Shown piece after piece: positions 23,563-33,437 of a stretch of 64,000 bases of DNA. Both the position numbers and the translations under genes were made by a program. This DNA is from Sceloporus undulatus (taxonomy: Eukaryota > Chordata > Lepidosauria > Squamata > Phrynosomatidae): the NCBI RefSeq assembly GCF_019175285.1, contig NC_056523.1, positions 126,977,538 through 127,041,537 on the forward strand, given 5' to 3'. Under the pieces are notes generated by a model. The model saw only the letters and a list, made by a program, of their open reading frames with translations. It did not search any database and was not told the origin of the DNA. Numbering within the stretch: position 1 is the stretch's first letter; each line of letters starts with the position of its first letter.

Positions 23563-24057
23563 CTTGGGGGGTGTTCTCACTGGCTTATACTCCGTGTTAC
23601 AAATCGAATCCAAGGTATAGCGTTCCTATTAGAAACTGAATTAACTCTAGAACAGTTCCAGAGTAACCCGCAATCGTTCCCACTAAAATCCGAATCGTAA
23701 AGCGGATTTTTATTTAATCCGTGTTAATGGCGTATAATCTGGGTTAAAAAAAAATAGAAGAGTCGAACCTTGATTCGGGATAGGATTCGGAGTATTTAAA
23801 TAGGAACATTTCGGCCTTTGAATCGGGTCAACTGGATGGGAGGAGCAGAGCGCGATGGGCTGGCCTGGGGGTGTCACCCTCTTTGGTCTCTTCTGCATCA
23901 CCAGCGCCATTTTCTTCCATTCCCATAATAGCCTTTCCTCCGGTGGATTGCAACCTCCCCTCTGCTCCTCTTTCATAGACCGGAGAGCCATTGAACACCA
24001 TTTTTAACTATTCTTTTTTTCTTTTTCACCTCTGCCTGAGCAGCAGATGGGCTTTGG

Positions 24058-24345
24058 AGGAACTATGGGATGGGTTTTGCAGGACATATTCCCCCTTCAA
24101 GGCTCTCCAGACAGCCCTGGGAGCAATCTTCCCCAAAGATTCTCTCCCCATGGGGCAGCCAAAGCAAATTTGGGGCTAAAAAGGCTCTTTCCAGAGGAAC
24201 TATGGGATGGGTTTTGCAGGACATATCCCCACTTCAAGGCTCTCCAGACAGCCCTGGAAGCAATCTTCCCCAAAGATCCTCTCCCCTTTGGGGCAGCCAA
24301 AGCGAATTTGGGGCTACCGAAGCTCTTTCCAGAGGAACTATGGGA
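24058..24345. repeat. 136-139 bp tandem repeat, about 2.1 copies
   Basis: The phrase GGAACTATGGGATGG recurs at about 24059, 24195 and 24334. The intervening units are about 90% identical and include CAAGGCTCTCCAGACAGCCC and GGGGCAGCCAAAGC. Open frames here are by-products of the repeat. Confidence 0.88.
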
Positions 24346-24465
24346 TGGTTGTGTTTGTTGTGTTTGTGAGACATTTATCCTCCTCTGCCAGAGAGTGCTG
24401 GTGCCATAATAAACTACCATTCCCAGGATTCCCTAGCACTGAGTTATAGCAGTTAATATGGGGAG
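24345..24465. mobile_element. Partial copy of the 59441-type MITE
   Basis: GAGACATTTATCCTCCTCTG, CCAGAGAGTGCTGGTGCC and CCCTAGCACTGAG match the right half of the palindromic MITE at 59441-59645. Only one half is present, lying inside the 1.3-kb element. Confidence 0.65.
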
Positions 24466-25884
24466 ACACAGAAGAGGAAGAATAAGCGCCTCCTTATTGG
24501 CTCTTTAAAAAAAAAACAACCGCGAAATTTATAACGAATTAAAAACGGCCAGGTAGTGGGGACGCAGGTACAGGCTACATCGGTGTATGTTACTCCGAAT
24601 TAATGTGACGTCATGATGACGTCGCTTTGATTGACAGCCAAAACAAGTGAATGTGAACGAAAAAGTAACAAAACCAGTTTAAATATACACCGATTCATCC
24701 TTGAATGGGGACGAAACAGGGTCAATTATAGTGAATTAAAATAAAACTTTAAGTAAATGGGAACGATACAAATAAAGCGAATTGAAAAGCGGGATAACAC
24801 TCGCTGTATTTTGAATCGCTTTAAAATGAATTGCTGTATTTAAATTCGTTTTAAATCACAAGTGAGATCACCCCCTTGGTGTGTTAGGCTTGTAAAAGAA
24901 AGACAATTTTCAGAGGCTCTCTATACACTAGCCACTAGGTACCAGGACTACTCTACTCTGTCTAATTGCAGCATGGCCTTAAAACAAGGGTGAAGAGTCC
25001 GCTTCTCCTTTCAAGAGGGCAAAGCTGTGATTGAAGTCCTACTCATATGGCTGTTTTGGGGACTTTCAGCCTGGACAAAAGGGGTATTGGTGGTTGTTTT
25101 TCCCCTGTTTGCCCAAGTTGAGCATGCTCTTATCAAAAATGTTATATGAATCTGCCTTATGTCTTTTCATTTCAAGCAAAAGCCACTGATGCTGCCCAAT
25201 GACCCACACATACTACAAAAACAAATTACTACAATATATGCTATATGCTAGTGAATGCTTCTGTTTGCAGTGAATGGCAGAAGGGGAAAGGTAAATGATC
25301 TACTTTTAATGAGCACATTTAATTCAGGCAAAGAAAAGCATGAGTGCATTGAAAAAAGAAGTCCCCCACGGGCTCTTGTAGTTTGGCTCTTCCTGGTTAT
25401 TCCATTTGTTAGATAGCTGGGAAACCCACATATCAAGCTCACCTGTCTAATTAAGAGTAGACTCTTCCTACACAGGTATACTTCAGTTAGCTAGACATCA
25501 CTTCTTTTAACAGAATGTAATATGAAAAGAATGGCGATAGGTTCCTGCACCACAAAAATGAAAACAGTTCAACATATTTCATCAAATGTTTCATTGAAAA
25601 CTAACAATATGCATGTGTGTAATGAAACAACCAGGTCAGATAAGCCTTGTATAAATAAACAAAAACATTTTGAACCTTCTAGAGAGCATTTGAAGCCTTC
25701 TTCCAAACATTGTTGTCATCCCCCCTACAAAATTCATTGTTTTGTACAAAAGCCTTTCACAAAAATTTCCACCAAAACGTCTTGAAATGAGGGGAAAAAA
25801 CAATGGAAGAATTCAGATACTCCCATAATGTTGCCCAGCTGGGGGAAAACTTTTGGAATTCTCTATTCTTGGATGAAACATTGA

Positions 25885-26460
25885 TCAGAATGGGGACTGC
25901 AGTCAAGAAATCAAAAGAAGACTAAGAATGAGGAGGGCAGCTATGAAAGAACTAGAAAAGGTCCTCAAGAGTAAAGTCATACCACTAAGCACAAAAGTCA
26001 GAATCATACAAGCAATTGTGTTCCCCATTGCGAGATGCGAGAATTGAATAATTAAGAAAACAGATAAAAAGAAAATAAATTCATTCTAGATGAGGTGTTG
26101 GAGAAGAGTGCTGACAATACAGTGGACAGCCATAAAGACAAACAAATGAAATGGGTCATAGAACAGATTAGGCCTTAGAGCTCTCTAGAAGCCAAGATGA
26201 CTAAACTGAGTCTGTCATACTTTGGCCACATCATGAGAAGACATGGCACATTAGAAAACCCCATAATGCTAGGAAAGGTGATAGAAAAGAGAAAGAGAAG
26301 AAGACCACACACTAGGTGGATGGACTCAATCAGGGAGGCCATGGGCATGAATCTGTAAGAACTGAGGACAGTAGTGGAAGACAGGGAGTATTGGAGATGT
26401 CTCATCCACAGGGTAGCTATGAGATTGATTCGAGGGTAATGATCAACAACAACAAGCTTC
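25885..26460 (+). mobile_element. BovB/RTE LINE 3' end, sense
   Basis: Reads through a decayed BovB C-terminal region: GGACTGCAGTCAAGAAATC, then GAGGGCAGCTATGAAAGAAC, then CATACTTTGGCCACATCATG, GGTGGATGGACTCAATCAGG and a CAACAACAAC tail near 26445. Several stops and frame changes. It is 5' truncated near 25885. Confidence 0.82.
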
Positions 26461-27170
26461 TTGCCTGTGAGAGTGAAGTAAGAGCTGCATTCCTAATCCA
26501 GAAACACTTCCTTGAAGATAAGCCATCTGTCTGCTAGTGAACATTGGGGATATCAGAATCTGTGCTCTTCCTTTATGACTAGGAAGACATGTCTACTTGG
26601 GTTAGGTGTTGAAGAGCTATTTTCTCGGGTGTATGAACAATGTGCTAAGTAACATGAAATGGGAATATATGTCATGAGCACAGAACTGACAACAAGGACA
26701 CCAAGGCAACAAAAGGACAAAGAATAAAAGAATGTCTTCTTCTCCCTGTCTGCCCCCTCCAAGTGCTAGATTGCTCCACGAAAATCCTACTGTACTGGCT
26801 CAGGCAATGAAAATTTGGGGATTGTGGGTCATTATGTGTTCTCAGAAAATAACTTTTCAGCCCTGATTTCCTAAAACAGCTTCATTTATATACCACTTCA
26901 TACTGAACTAGCAGTGTCTAAGCCAGGGGTTGGCAACCTGGCCGGATCCGGCCTGCGGAGGCCTTTCAGCCAGCCTGCAGCTGCCGCTGCTGCCGCCGCC
27001 ATCAATTACAGCTTTTCGCTGCTATGGGCGCTGCCATTCCCCCTCCCCCAAAATGGTGGTGAAGTCTCGCGTGACCTACCCCGCCATTTTGGGGGGGGAA
27101 AATGACGGCGCCCATAGCGGTGAAGTCTCGCGTGACCACAGAAAAGGTCATGCGAGACTTCACCGCTATG

Positions 27171-27415
27171 GGCAGCGGCCTCTGGGAGGCCCGTTGCCAT
27201 CACTGGGGTCCCCCAGGAGGGCTCCGGCGGTGGCAGCGGGCCTCTGGGAGGCCCATTGCCGTTGCTGGGGACCCCAGGAGGGTTCCGGCGGCGGCAGCGG
27301 GCCTCTTGGAGGCCCGATGCCATTGCTGGGGGCCCCCAGGAGAGCTCCGGAAGTGGCAGCGGGCCTCTTGGAGGCCTGATGCTGTTGCTGGGGCCCCCCA
27401 GGAGGGCTCTGGCGG
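27171..27415. repeat. 61-62 bp tandem array inside the hAT
   Basis: GGCAGCGGGCCTCTGGGAGG-type units start at 27171, 27232, 27293 and 27355. Each continues with TTGCTGGGG and CCAGGAGGGCTCCGG. Four units with a degenerate end. Confidence 0.9.
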
Positions 27416-27419
27416 CAAA

Positions 27420-27605
27420 GAGGGGGAGGCCTCCAGTGCTGGCGGTCCCTGCCGGCTTTTTTGCCAGCCTCTGACGGGGCCTGGGGCCTTGTCAGGGGCC
27501 GGCAAAGAGGGGGAGGCCTCCAGTGCTGGCAGCCCCCCGCCGTCTCTTTCCCGGCCTCTGACAGGGCCTGGGCCCCCGTCAGGGGCTGGCAAAGAGGAGG
27601 AGGCC
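27420..27605. repeat. Second tandem array inside the hAT
   Basis: Units holding GGCAAAGAGGGGGAGGCC, TCCAGTGCTGGC and CCTCTGACGGGGCCTGGG recur about every 80 bp, with two full copies and one partial. Confidence 0.85.
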
Positions 27606-27609
27606 TGGC

Positions 27610-27805
27610 CCCTGGAGGGTGGAAGCTCCGCCCCTGGCATGCGGCCCCGCCCTGGAGGGTGGAAGCTCCACCCCCAGCATGCGGCCCCGCCCCCAGAGTG
27701 TGGAAGCTCCACCCCCAGCATGCGGCTCTGCCACCGGAGGCTGGAAGCTCCACCCCTGGCATGCGGCCCCGCCCCTGGAGGGTGGAAGCTCCACCCCCGA
27801 CTTCG
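27610..27805. repeat. About 39-bp tandem array inside the hAT
   Basis: GGAGGGTGGAAGCTCC and CCCCAGCATGCGGCCCCGCC alternate about every 39 bp, five units, ending before the hAT right end. Confidence 0.9.
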
Positions 27806-28019
27806 GCCCCCCAGTTGTCTGAGGGACAGCAACCTGGCCCCCGGCTCAAAAAGGTTGCCTACCCCTGGTCTAAGCGGTTTACAACTGTAAGCTAATTGCC
27901 CCCAACAAGCTGGGACTTTCCTGGTCCCAGATGCATGATCCAATTCATGGAGGAAAATGATTCTAACAAGAAGTACAGAAGTTCATGTGAGAACTTCATT
28001 TTTCTATATATTATAGATT

Positions 28020-29052
28020 CCACATGATAGCTGAAGGGAAGACATCATCCTGGAGAGAAGTGACCAGTGGGGTCCCACAAGGCTCTGTCCTGGGCCCAGT
28101 GCTATTCAATATCTTTATCAATGACCTGAATGACAGAATTGGGAGCATACTTATCAAATTTGCAGATGACACCAAATTAGGGGGAATAGCTAATACCCCA
28201 GAAGACAGGATCAAGATTCAAAATGACCTGAATAGACTAGAAAGCTGGGCCAAAGCTAACAAAATGAAATTCAACACAGAGAAATGTAAGGTATTGCACT
28301 TAGGGCGGAAAAATAAAATGCACAGATATAGGATGGGGGACACCTGGCTGAATGAAACTACGTGTGAAAGGGATCTAGGAGTCCAAGTAGAACACAAGTT
28401 GAACATGAGTGAACAGTGTGATGCGGCAGCTAAAAAGGCCAATGCTATTTTAGGCTGCATCAATAGAAGTATAGTGTCTAGATCAAGAGAAGTAATAGTG
28501 CCACTGTATTCTGCTTTGGTCAGGCCCCACCTAGAATATTGTGTCCAGTTCTGGGCGCCACAATTCAGAAAGGACATTGAGAAACTGGAGCGTGTCCAAA
28601 GGAGGGCGACAAAAATGGTGAAGGGTCTGGAAACTATGCCCTATGAGGAACGACTTAGGGAGCTGGGGATGTTTAGCCTGGAGAAAAGAAGGTTAAGAGG
28701 TGATATGATAGCCCTGTTTAAATATTTGAAAGGATGTCATATTGAGGAGGGAGCAAGCTTGTTTTCTGCTGCTCCAGAGAACAGGACCTGGAACAATGGA
28801 TGCAAGCTACAGGAAAAGAGATTCCACCTGAACATTAGGAGGAACTTCCTGACAGTAAGGGCTGTTCGACAGTGGAATGCACTCCCTCGGAGGGTGATAG
28901 AGTCTCCTTCCTTGGAGGTCTTTAAACAGAGGCTGGATGGCCATCTGTCAGGGATGCTTTGATTTGGATTTCCTGCACGGCAGAGGGTTGGACTGGATGG
29001 CCCTAGTGGTCTCTTCCAACTCTACAATTCTATGATTCTATGATTCTATGAT
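28020..29052 (+). mobile_element. CR1 LINE, 5'-truncated, young, sense
   Basis: A single uninterrupted frame (28024-28962, about 312 codons) encodes the C-terminal half of the CR1 ORF2 protein. TSGVPQGSVLGPVLFNIFIN and the catalytic FADDTK reverse transcriptase motif come first, then the thumb and C-terminal region with RRATKMVKGLETMPYEERLR, ending DGHLSGML. An 80-bp 3' UTR follows, and the CR1 octamer tail ATTCTATG repeats about three times to 29052. The 5' half with the endonuclease is missing, normal for CR1. The open frame and clean tail make it the youngest LINE here. It is in the same orientation as DNAH17, unlike the two other CR1 ends. Confidence 0.95.
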
Positions 29053-29260
29053 CAACAATTCATTCATCTTTGGTTAGATATATATTATGTTCTTTATAAT
29101 TTTTCTAATTGTTGTCTTGTATTTACGAAGAAGCCTAGTTAGGATCAGTCCCTGTTGGAGAAGGGATGAACACTAATCTGTATAGCTAGAACAAGCACAT
29201 GATCTGCAGTGAAATGAAAAGGGTGGTTGAAGTAGAATCATACTGCTGTCATGTGCTTAG

Positions 29261-29521
29261 TACAGATTGAGTCTCACTTAGCTGAAATGCTTGAAATCAG
29301 AAGTATTTTGGATTTTGAAATATTTGTATGTACATAATGAGATCTCTTGGAGTCTAAACATAAAAATTATATTTATGCACATAGCCTGAAGGTAATTTTA
29401 TACACAATATTTTAAAAATAATTTTGTGCATAAAATAAAGTTTTTGTACACTGAACCATCAGAAAGAAAAGTCGCCCATGATTTTTTGGGAGCATTCTGG
29501 ATAAGAGAGATTTAACCATTA
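29261..29521. mobile_element. Tigger-like MITE, ancient type
   Basis: TACAGATTGAGTCTCACTTA at the start, then ACATAATGAGATCTCTTGGA, CATAGCCTGAAGGTAATTTT, GAACCATCAGAAAGAAAAG and GGATAAGAGAGATTTAACC at the end. The same family as the interrupted copy at 49395-50629. Widespread in amniotes. Confidence 0.75.
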
Positions 29522-29679
29522 ATGCTTCCTTTTTGATTACAGAATAGACTGAAATTTCACATCTAGTTCTGATTTGAACCTTTTGCCATATCCTAACATG
29601 TCCCACAGAGCAAAAAAATAAATACATTTAAAAAAAACACACACCCTACAATTTAGTGATTCTATACCTTCCTATTTAG

Positions 29680-29842
29680 CTGTCGGATCAATCGTATCCT
29701 GGAATCTCCCAGAGGAAACGCACTGCTGGTTGGTGTGGGAGGAAGTGGCAAGCAGAGTCTGACAAGACTGGCAGCATTCATTAGTTCCCTGGAGGTCTTC
29801 CAAATCACCTTGAGGAAAGGCTATGGAATCTCTGACCTGAAA
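29680..29842 (+). CDS. DNAH17: DNAH17 exon 5 of window (AAA4 P-loop)
   Basis: 163 nt: one base closing the split codon, then 54 codons. The acceptor is CTATTTAG ending at 29679 and the donor GTGAGT at 29843. The peptide reads [20 protein letters not shown] followed by [13 protein letters not shown], giving the Walker A motif G-V-G-G-S-G-K-Q-S of AAA4. It ends [19 protein letters not shown]4 is one of four modules in the motor ring that bind nucleotide, and it tunes microtubule affinity rather than supplying the main power stroke. The lysine and serine of the P-loop are present, so nucleotide binding is expected to be intact. QITLRKGY fits DNAH17 better than the remembered DNAH9 version (QITLKKGY). 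Confidence 0.95.
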
Positions 29843-31177
29843 GTGAGTATCTTGTAAAGAAGGGCACAGGAAAATAAATTGTGGTTCTGCTTGTCACTTA
29901 GCCTCTGCTTAGATTTTGTTTGAAATTGTAATGATTGTTTATTCCATGTTAGAGAAATTGCTTCCTTACATTAAGTTTTTGTTAGGTTGCATTTTATTCG
30001 TGGTTCACAGAAGATAATGTTTGGAAGTCTTAATAACAGTGCTGTAAGTAGTTATCTCAAGATAATATGAGGTGATCTAAAGGTTGATCCAAAGGTATAG
30101 GTAGGCATGTACAACTTGTTTATTTGAAAGTAGTCTGAAAGCAACATCTTCCTGCATGGGCTAAGCTTACCTGATCAGAGATACCAGTAGGCTGGAAACC
30201 TGTATGCAGAGAATTGTTCATGTCAGAGCAGCTTCAGATAAGCAGTCGTATCCTGTCCCCCAAATTCTGCAGAGATCTGTCTTGTGGAAATAACTACAAA
30301 GCCTTCTGGACATTTAAGGACTTTATTATATAACCCCTTTTCTCGTTGTATTTTCATTAATGAAGAGAAGTGCTTTCATATTGAATTGGGAGCGCTGCCT
30401 ACCACACTTCACTTCATTAGTGTAACCAGGCCGTTGATAGTCTCACATGTACTCTTCTGCCCTTATCTTTAACTCTGCCTCCCTGCCCTATGCTCTATCC
30501 AGAATGCCTTTTATGCGTGCACGTGTGTATTTTTAGTGCAGTTCTGGAGTTCTGCTGATATAGTTTAACAAAAAAATTTTTAAAAGAAAATAATTAAAAC
30601 AAGACAACCCCCAGGCTGTTCTGGAATAGCAAAGGGGAGGGGGAGAGGAAGAAACACTGACACTACATGACTGCACAGTCCTGGAACTGCCACAGAATAA
30701 TTTACCACACCTGTGGACTAGTGCTAGACCAATGCAGTTGGGAACTTGTTGACATGTTTTCCCCATCAATGGCAAGATGCGGATTAACCACAATGGAGGA
30801 CAAGGCAGCAATGAGAGGGAGACAGTGTCATGCAATAGATGTTGCCAAAGGTACTATTATTGAACTTTTATGTTGGTTTAAAAGCCGCGTGTGATAAAGT
30901 CCTAAGTCTGCTGTAAGAAATATCCATCAAAGTTCACAACTGAATGGCACCCCTTTTCTGGGGTTACAGAGGAATGTATAAGAAGTATTCATACATGAAT
31001 ATTTGTGTGTGTAAGGGGGAAATCAGTTTCCATTAGTAATTTGTGAACTTCCAACAAAGTGTTGCAAAGAGTCTTTAATGGCTACAGTGACTAGAACAGT
31101 GTTTGGATTCTGCATTATTGCTGTCTAGGAGAGATTCTGAGTTTATATATATATATATTCCCACTTGCTTACTTGTT

Positions 31178-31740
31178 ATGTTAATAATAATAATATAATA
31201 ATAAAATTTATTTGTATCCCGCCCTTCTGAGAACAATCGGGGCGGCTAATAAATTAAAAATATACAACATATCAAATCCCTGGTACCCTCCCCCCCCTTA
31301 AAAAGGTATTATATCTAATAGAAAATTAAAACCATACAGGTTAAAACTGACCGAAGGGTCAAACAACAAAACAATACAACAGAACAACAGAACAATAATT
31401 AATACAACAATAATCAATGGGAGCAGTGGTATCGCTTTATAGGAGTTTCCTGAGGCCGGGTTTGTTATTCTGGAAAGGCCTGCTGGAAGAGATCCGTCTT
31501 AACAGCCTTTTTAAAGCTGTCTAAGAATGTAAGCAGACGGATCTCATCCGGCAGGCCGTTCCACACTCTGCGGGCGACAATGGAAAATGCCCTCTGGGAG
31601 GTAGCCGAGAGCCTAGATGTTTGTGGCTGAAGTAGGCCCCTCCCAGAGGAGCGGAGTGCGCGGGGAGGATTATAGGGGAGAAGGTGGTCCCGGAGATAGT
31701 TTGGACCCAAGCCATTTAGGGCTTTAAAGGTGATAACAAC
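31178..31740 (-). mobile_element. L2 LINE 3' end, antisense
   Basis: The minus strand reads YLRDHLLPYNPPRALRSSGR and AFSIVARRVWNGLPDEIRLL, the C-terminal L2-clade ORF2 sequence, ending in FQQAFPE. An AATAATAAT tail lies at 31184-31202 followed by a short 3' UTR with TATCCCGCCCTTCTGAG. It is 5' truncated near 31740, about 190 bp before exon 6. Confidence 0.88.
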
Positions 31741-31933
31741 ACCTTGTTAGCACAATAAACATTAAGAACAGCAGTGTGATTAGAAATGTATATACTTAAC
31801 TGTGCAGAAATATCAGCAGATTTCTGAATTTGGTTGGATCCTGAATTTAGTCATCGACATGGCTAGAATCTCTCTTCACAGAGATGTCTAAGCATTTTGT
31901 TTTTAAGTATACTTTTTCTTTCTTGTCCCACAG

Positions 31934-32057
31934 GCAGATCTAGCAGCACAGTACATTACAGCAGGAGTCAAGAATATGGGCACTGTATTTCTTATGACAG
32001 ATGCTCAAGTGGCTGATGAGAGGTTCTTAGTTCTGGTCAATGACCTATTAGCTTCAG
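31934..32057 (+). CDS. DNAH17: DNAH17 exon 6 of window (AAA4 Walker B)
   Basis: 124 nt: 41 codons plus one base G that completes a glycine codon with exon 7. The acceptor CACAG ends at 31933 and the donor GTATGG begins at 32058. The peptide holds [20 protein letters not shown], in which V-F-L-M-T-D is the Walker B strand of AAA4, and ends NDLLAS before the split Gly. The donor is weaker than its neighbours because GTATGG lacks the usual AAG. An antisense L2 end occupies 31178-31740, about 190 bp upstream of this exon. Confidence 0.94.
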
Positions 32058-32463
32058 GTATGGATATCAGAAAAATCAGTTGCATATGCACATAACAGCA
32101 AAATCAAAACCATGAAATATTCTCCAGAGGATGCAAAAATGGAGCCATTAGCAACTTCAGCCTTCTACACAGATTCTATTTTTGTTTACCAGGGAGTAGT
32201 TTCCTCTAGAGTCAGTCTTTATTATGCCAGAAGGGTGTGCATGCACAGACATCATTCTCTGTCTCCCTGTCTCCCCTTCGCTGTCACACCTATCTACCTT
32301 CATGATTCTGGAATCTATCAATCAAGAATTATGGATTGCCATTGGTCATTTTGAGATCTTTTCCAGTGTCATTCAGTAAGAGCTCTTAGCACATGGGCAG
32401 TTCTGTTGTGAATTGGTTGTACTAAGGATTCAAGAGAGCACAATAGTATATTCTGTTTTCTAG

Positions 32464-32606
32464 GAGAAATTCCTGATCTTTTCCCTGATGATGAAGTTGA
32501 AAATATCATCAGTAATATGAGGAATGAAGTAAAAGCCCAAGGACTGCTAGACTCTAGAGAGGCTTGTTGGAAATTCTTCATTGATCGAGTTAGACGGCAG
32601 CTCAAG
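32464..32606 (+). CDS. DNAH17: DNAH17 exon 7 of window (AAA4 core)
   Basis: 143 nt: two bases finishing the glycine codon and 47 codons. TTCTAG ends at 32463 and the donor GTAGGA begins at 32607. The peptide is [20 protein letters not shown] continuing to [22 protein letters not shown]-x-D-D-E-V-E-N-I is a constant block of AAA4 in axonemal heavy chains, and the [14 protein letters not shown] helix leads to the next strand. The intron before it is only 406 bp and the next 669 bp, so exons 5 to 9 form the densest part of the gene here, almost free of large insertions. Confidence 0.94.
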
Positions 32607-33035
32607 GTAGGATTGTGATGATCTCTGAGGACTAAGTCATCTGTTCACTCTTCAGTTTTATTTGGATTTTATGCTTCTGGCAGCTGTTTCTGATAGTACC
32701 CTTTTTTAAATAATAATTTTATTAAGCATTTCCTCCCAAGTGTGTTCACAGGGGTGTGAAATGTTACCACATGAATGCAGAGAATATGTGATGTTCCTGT
32801 AACAAAAATTATGTCTTCAGGGAAGATGGCTGATTTTTGCACAAGACATGAATAGAATTCTTACATTTATTTAGTGAGAAAAATTACTGAATTGGGGGGG
32901 GGGGTTTTGACACTTTAGATAGTGTGCTTTATTGTTACTGTGCCTTGGTTCTGAGCAATGTAATTTTGCTCAGAATTTACTTGAGTAAAAGCCATAAAAC
33001 TAAGTCATACTTCCATAACCTTTTTCTCTGGCTGG

Positions 33036-33112
33036 GAAGGATGCTTTAGCTCAGCAGCAGAGCATATACTTTGCATATAGACGATTCCAGTTTCAATCCA
33101 CAGCATATCCAG
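33036..33112 (+). mobile_element. tRNA-derived SINE fragment
   Basis: TTTAGCTCAGCAGCAGAGCA resembles a tRNA D-arm/A box, and GATTCCAGTTTCAATCCACA resembles the B box, at tRNA-like spacing. There is no matching acceptor stem, so it is a SINE relic, not a tRNA gene. Confidence 0.6.
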
Positions 33113-33275
33113 GCTGCGCTTGAAAAACTCCCACCTAGAATTCTGGCAAGCCAAGTGCCAGTGCCAGTTGGTATTGGCAATTCTAGCTAGAGGGATCAGT
33201 AGTCTGATTTCTGTTACTCCTTGTTTCCATTTTCCCCTTCTTCATCTTCTCATTGCCTATTTTCTCTTCCCTCAG

Positions 33276-33437
33276 GTTGCTCTTTGCTTTTCTCCAGTGG
33301 GGAACAAGCTGAGAGTTCGCAGTCGGAAGTTCCCGGCTATTGTGAACTGTACAGCAATAGATTGGTTCCATGAGTGGCCCAGAGAAGCCTTGGAGTCAGT
33401 CAGCCTGCGCTTCTTAGAAGGGACAGAAGCTATTGAG
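33276..33437 (+). CDS. DNAH17: DNAH17 exon 8 of window (AAA4 sensor region)
   Basis: 162 nt, 54 codons, phase 0 at both ends. The pyrimidine-rich acceptor CTTCCCTCAG ends at 33275 and the donor GTAGCA starts at 33438. The peptide runs [20 protein letters not shown] then [27 protein letters not shown] is the sensor-1 strand of AAA4, and the R-x-R-x-R-K-F-P block carries arginines placed near the nucleotide of the adjoining module. NCT-x-I-D/H-W-F-x-x-W-P is one of the most constant motifs in dynein heavy chains. [17 protein letters not shown] is the form I recall for DNAH17, while DNAH9 has CFSPVGSVLRVRARKFP. Confidence 0.95.

Larger units (their letters stand above)
23568..24874. mobile_element. 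1.3-kb unclassified DNA transposon-like element
   Basis: The left end GGGGTGTTCTCACT and the inverted right end GGGGTGATCTCACT match at 13 of 14 bases. CTTGG flanks both sides (23563-23567 and 24875-24879), a candidate 5-bp target duplication. Subterminal segments are also loosely inverted (for example CGTTCC at 23611 and GGAACG at 24759). The interior holds a 136-139 bp tandem repeat (24058-24345) and a piece of the MITE also found at 59441. No transposase is encoded. Superfamily not assigned. Confidence 0.65.
26924..27867. mobile_element. 944-bp non-autonomous hAT element with 8-bp duplication
   Basis: Starts CAGGGGTTGGCAACCTGG and ends CAAAAAGGTTGCCTACCCCTG, inverted ends typical of hAT elements. 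A perfect 8-bp duplication GTCTAAGC lies at 26916-26923 and 27868-27875. The interior is very GC-rich and made almost wholly of tandem and inverted repeats (separate entries), with no transposase. Long open frames on both strands across it are caused by repeat periodicity and low stop density, not genes. Confidence 0.92.

Noticed and set aside
24058-24345. CRISPR-like array
   Set aside because: Units of 136-139 bp are nearly identical throughout with no spacer structure, inside a DNA transposon of a vertebrate.
27200-27943. Long GC-rich open frames on both strands (up to about 260 codons)
   Set aside because: They lie wholly in the tandem arrays of a non-autonomous hAT element. The peptides simply echo the repeat units.
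30593-30895. Paired open frames on both strands (75 and 100 codons)
   Set aside because: No family resemblance found. Left as ordinary intron.
33036-33112. tRNA gene
   Set aside because: A- and B-box-like stretches are present but no acceptor stem or anticodon arm pairs properly.
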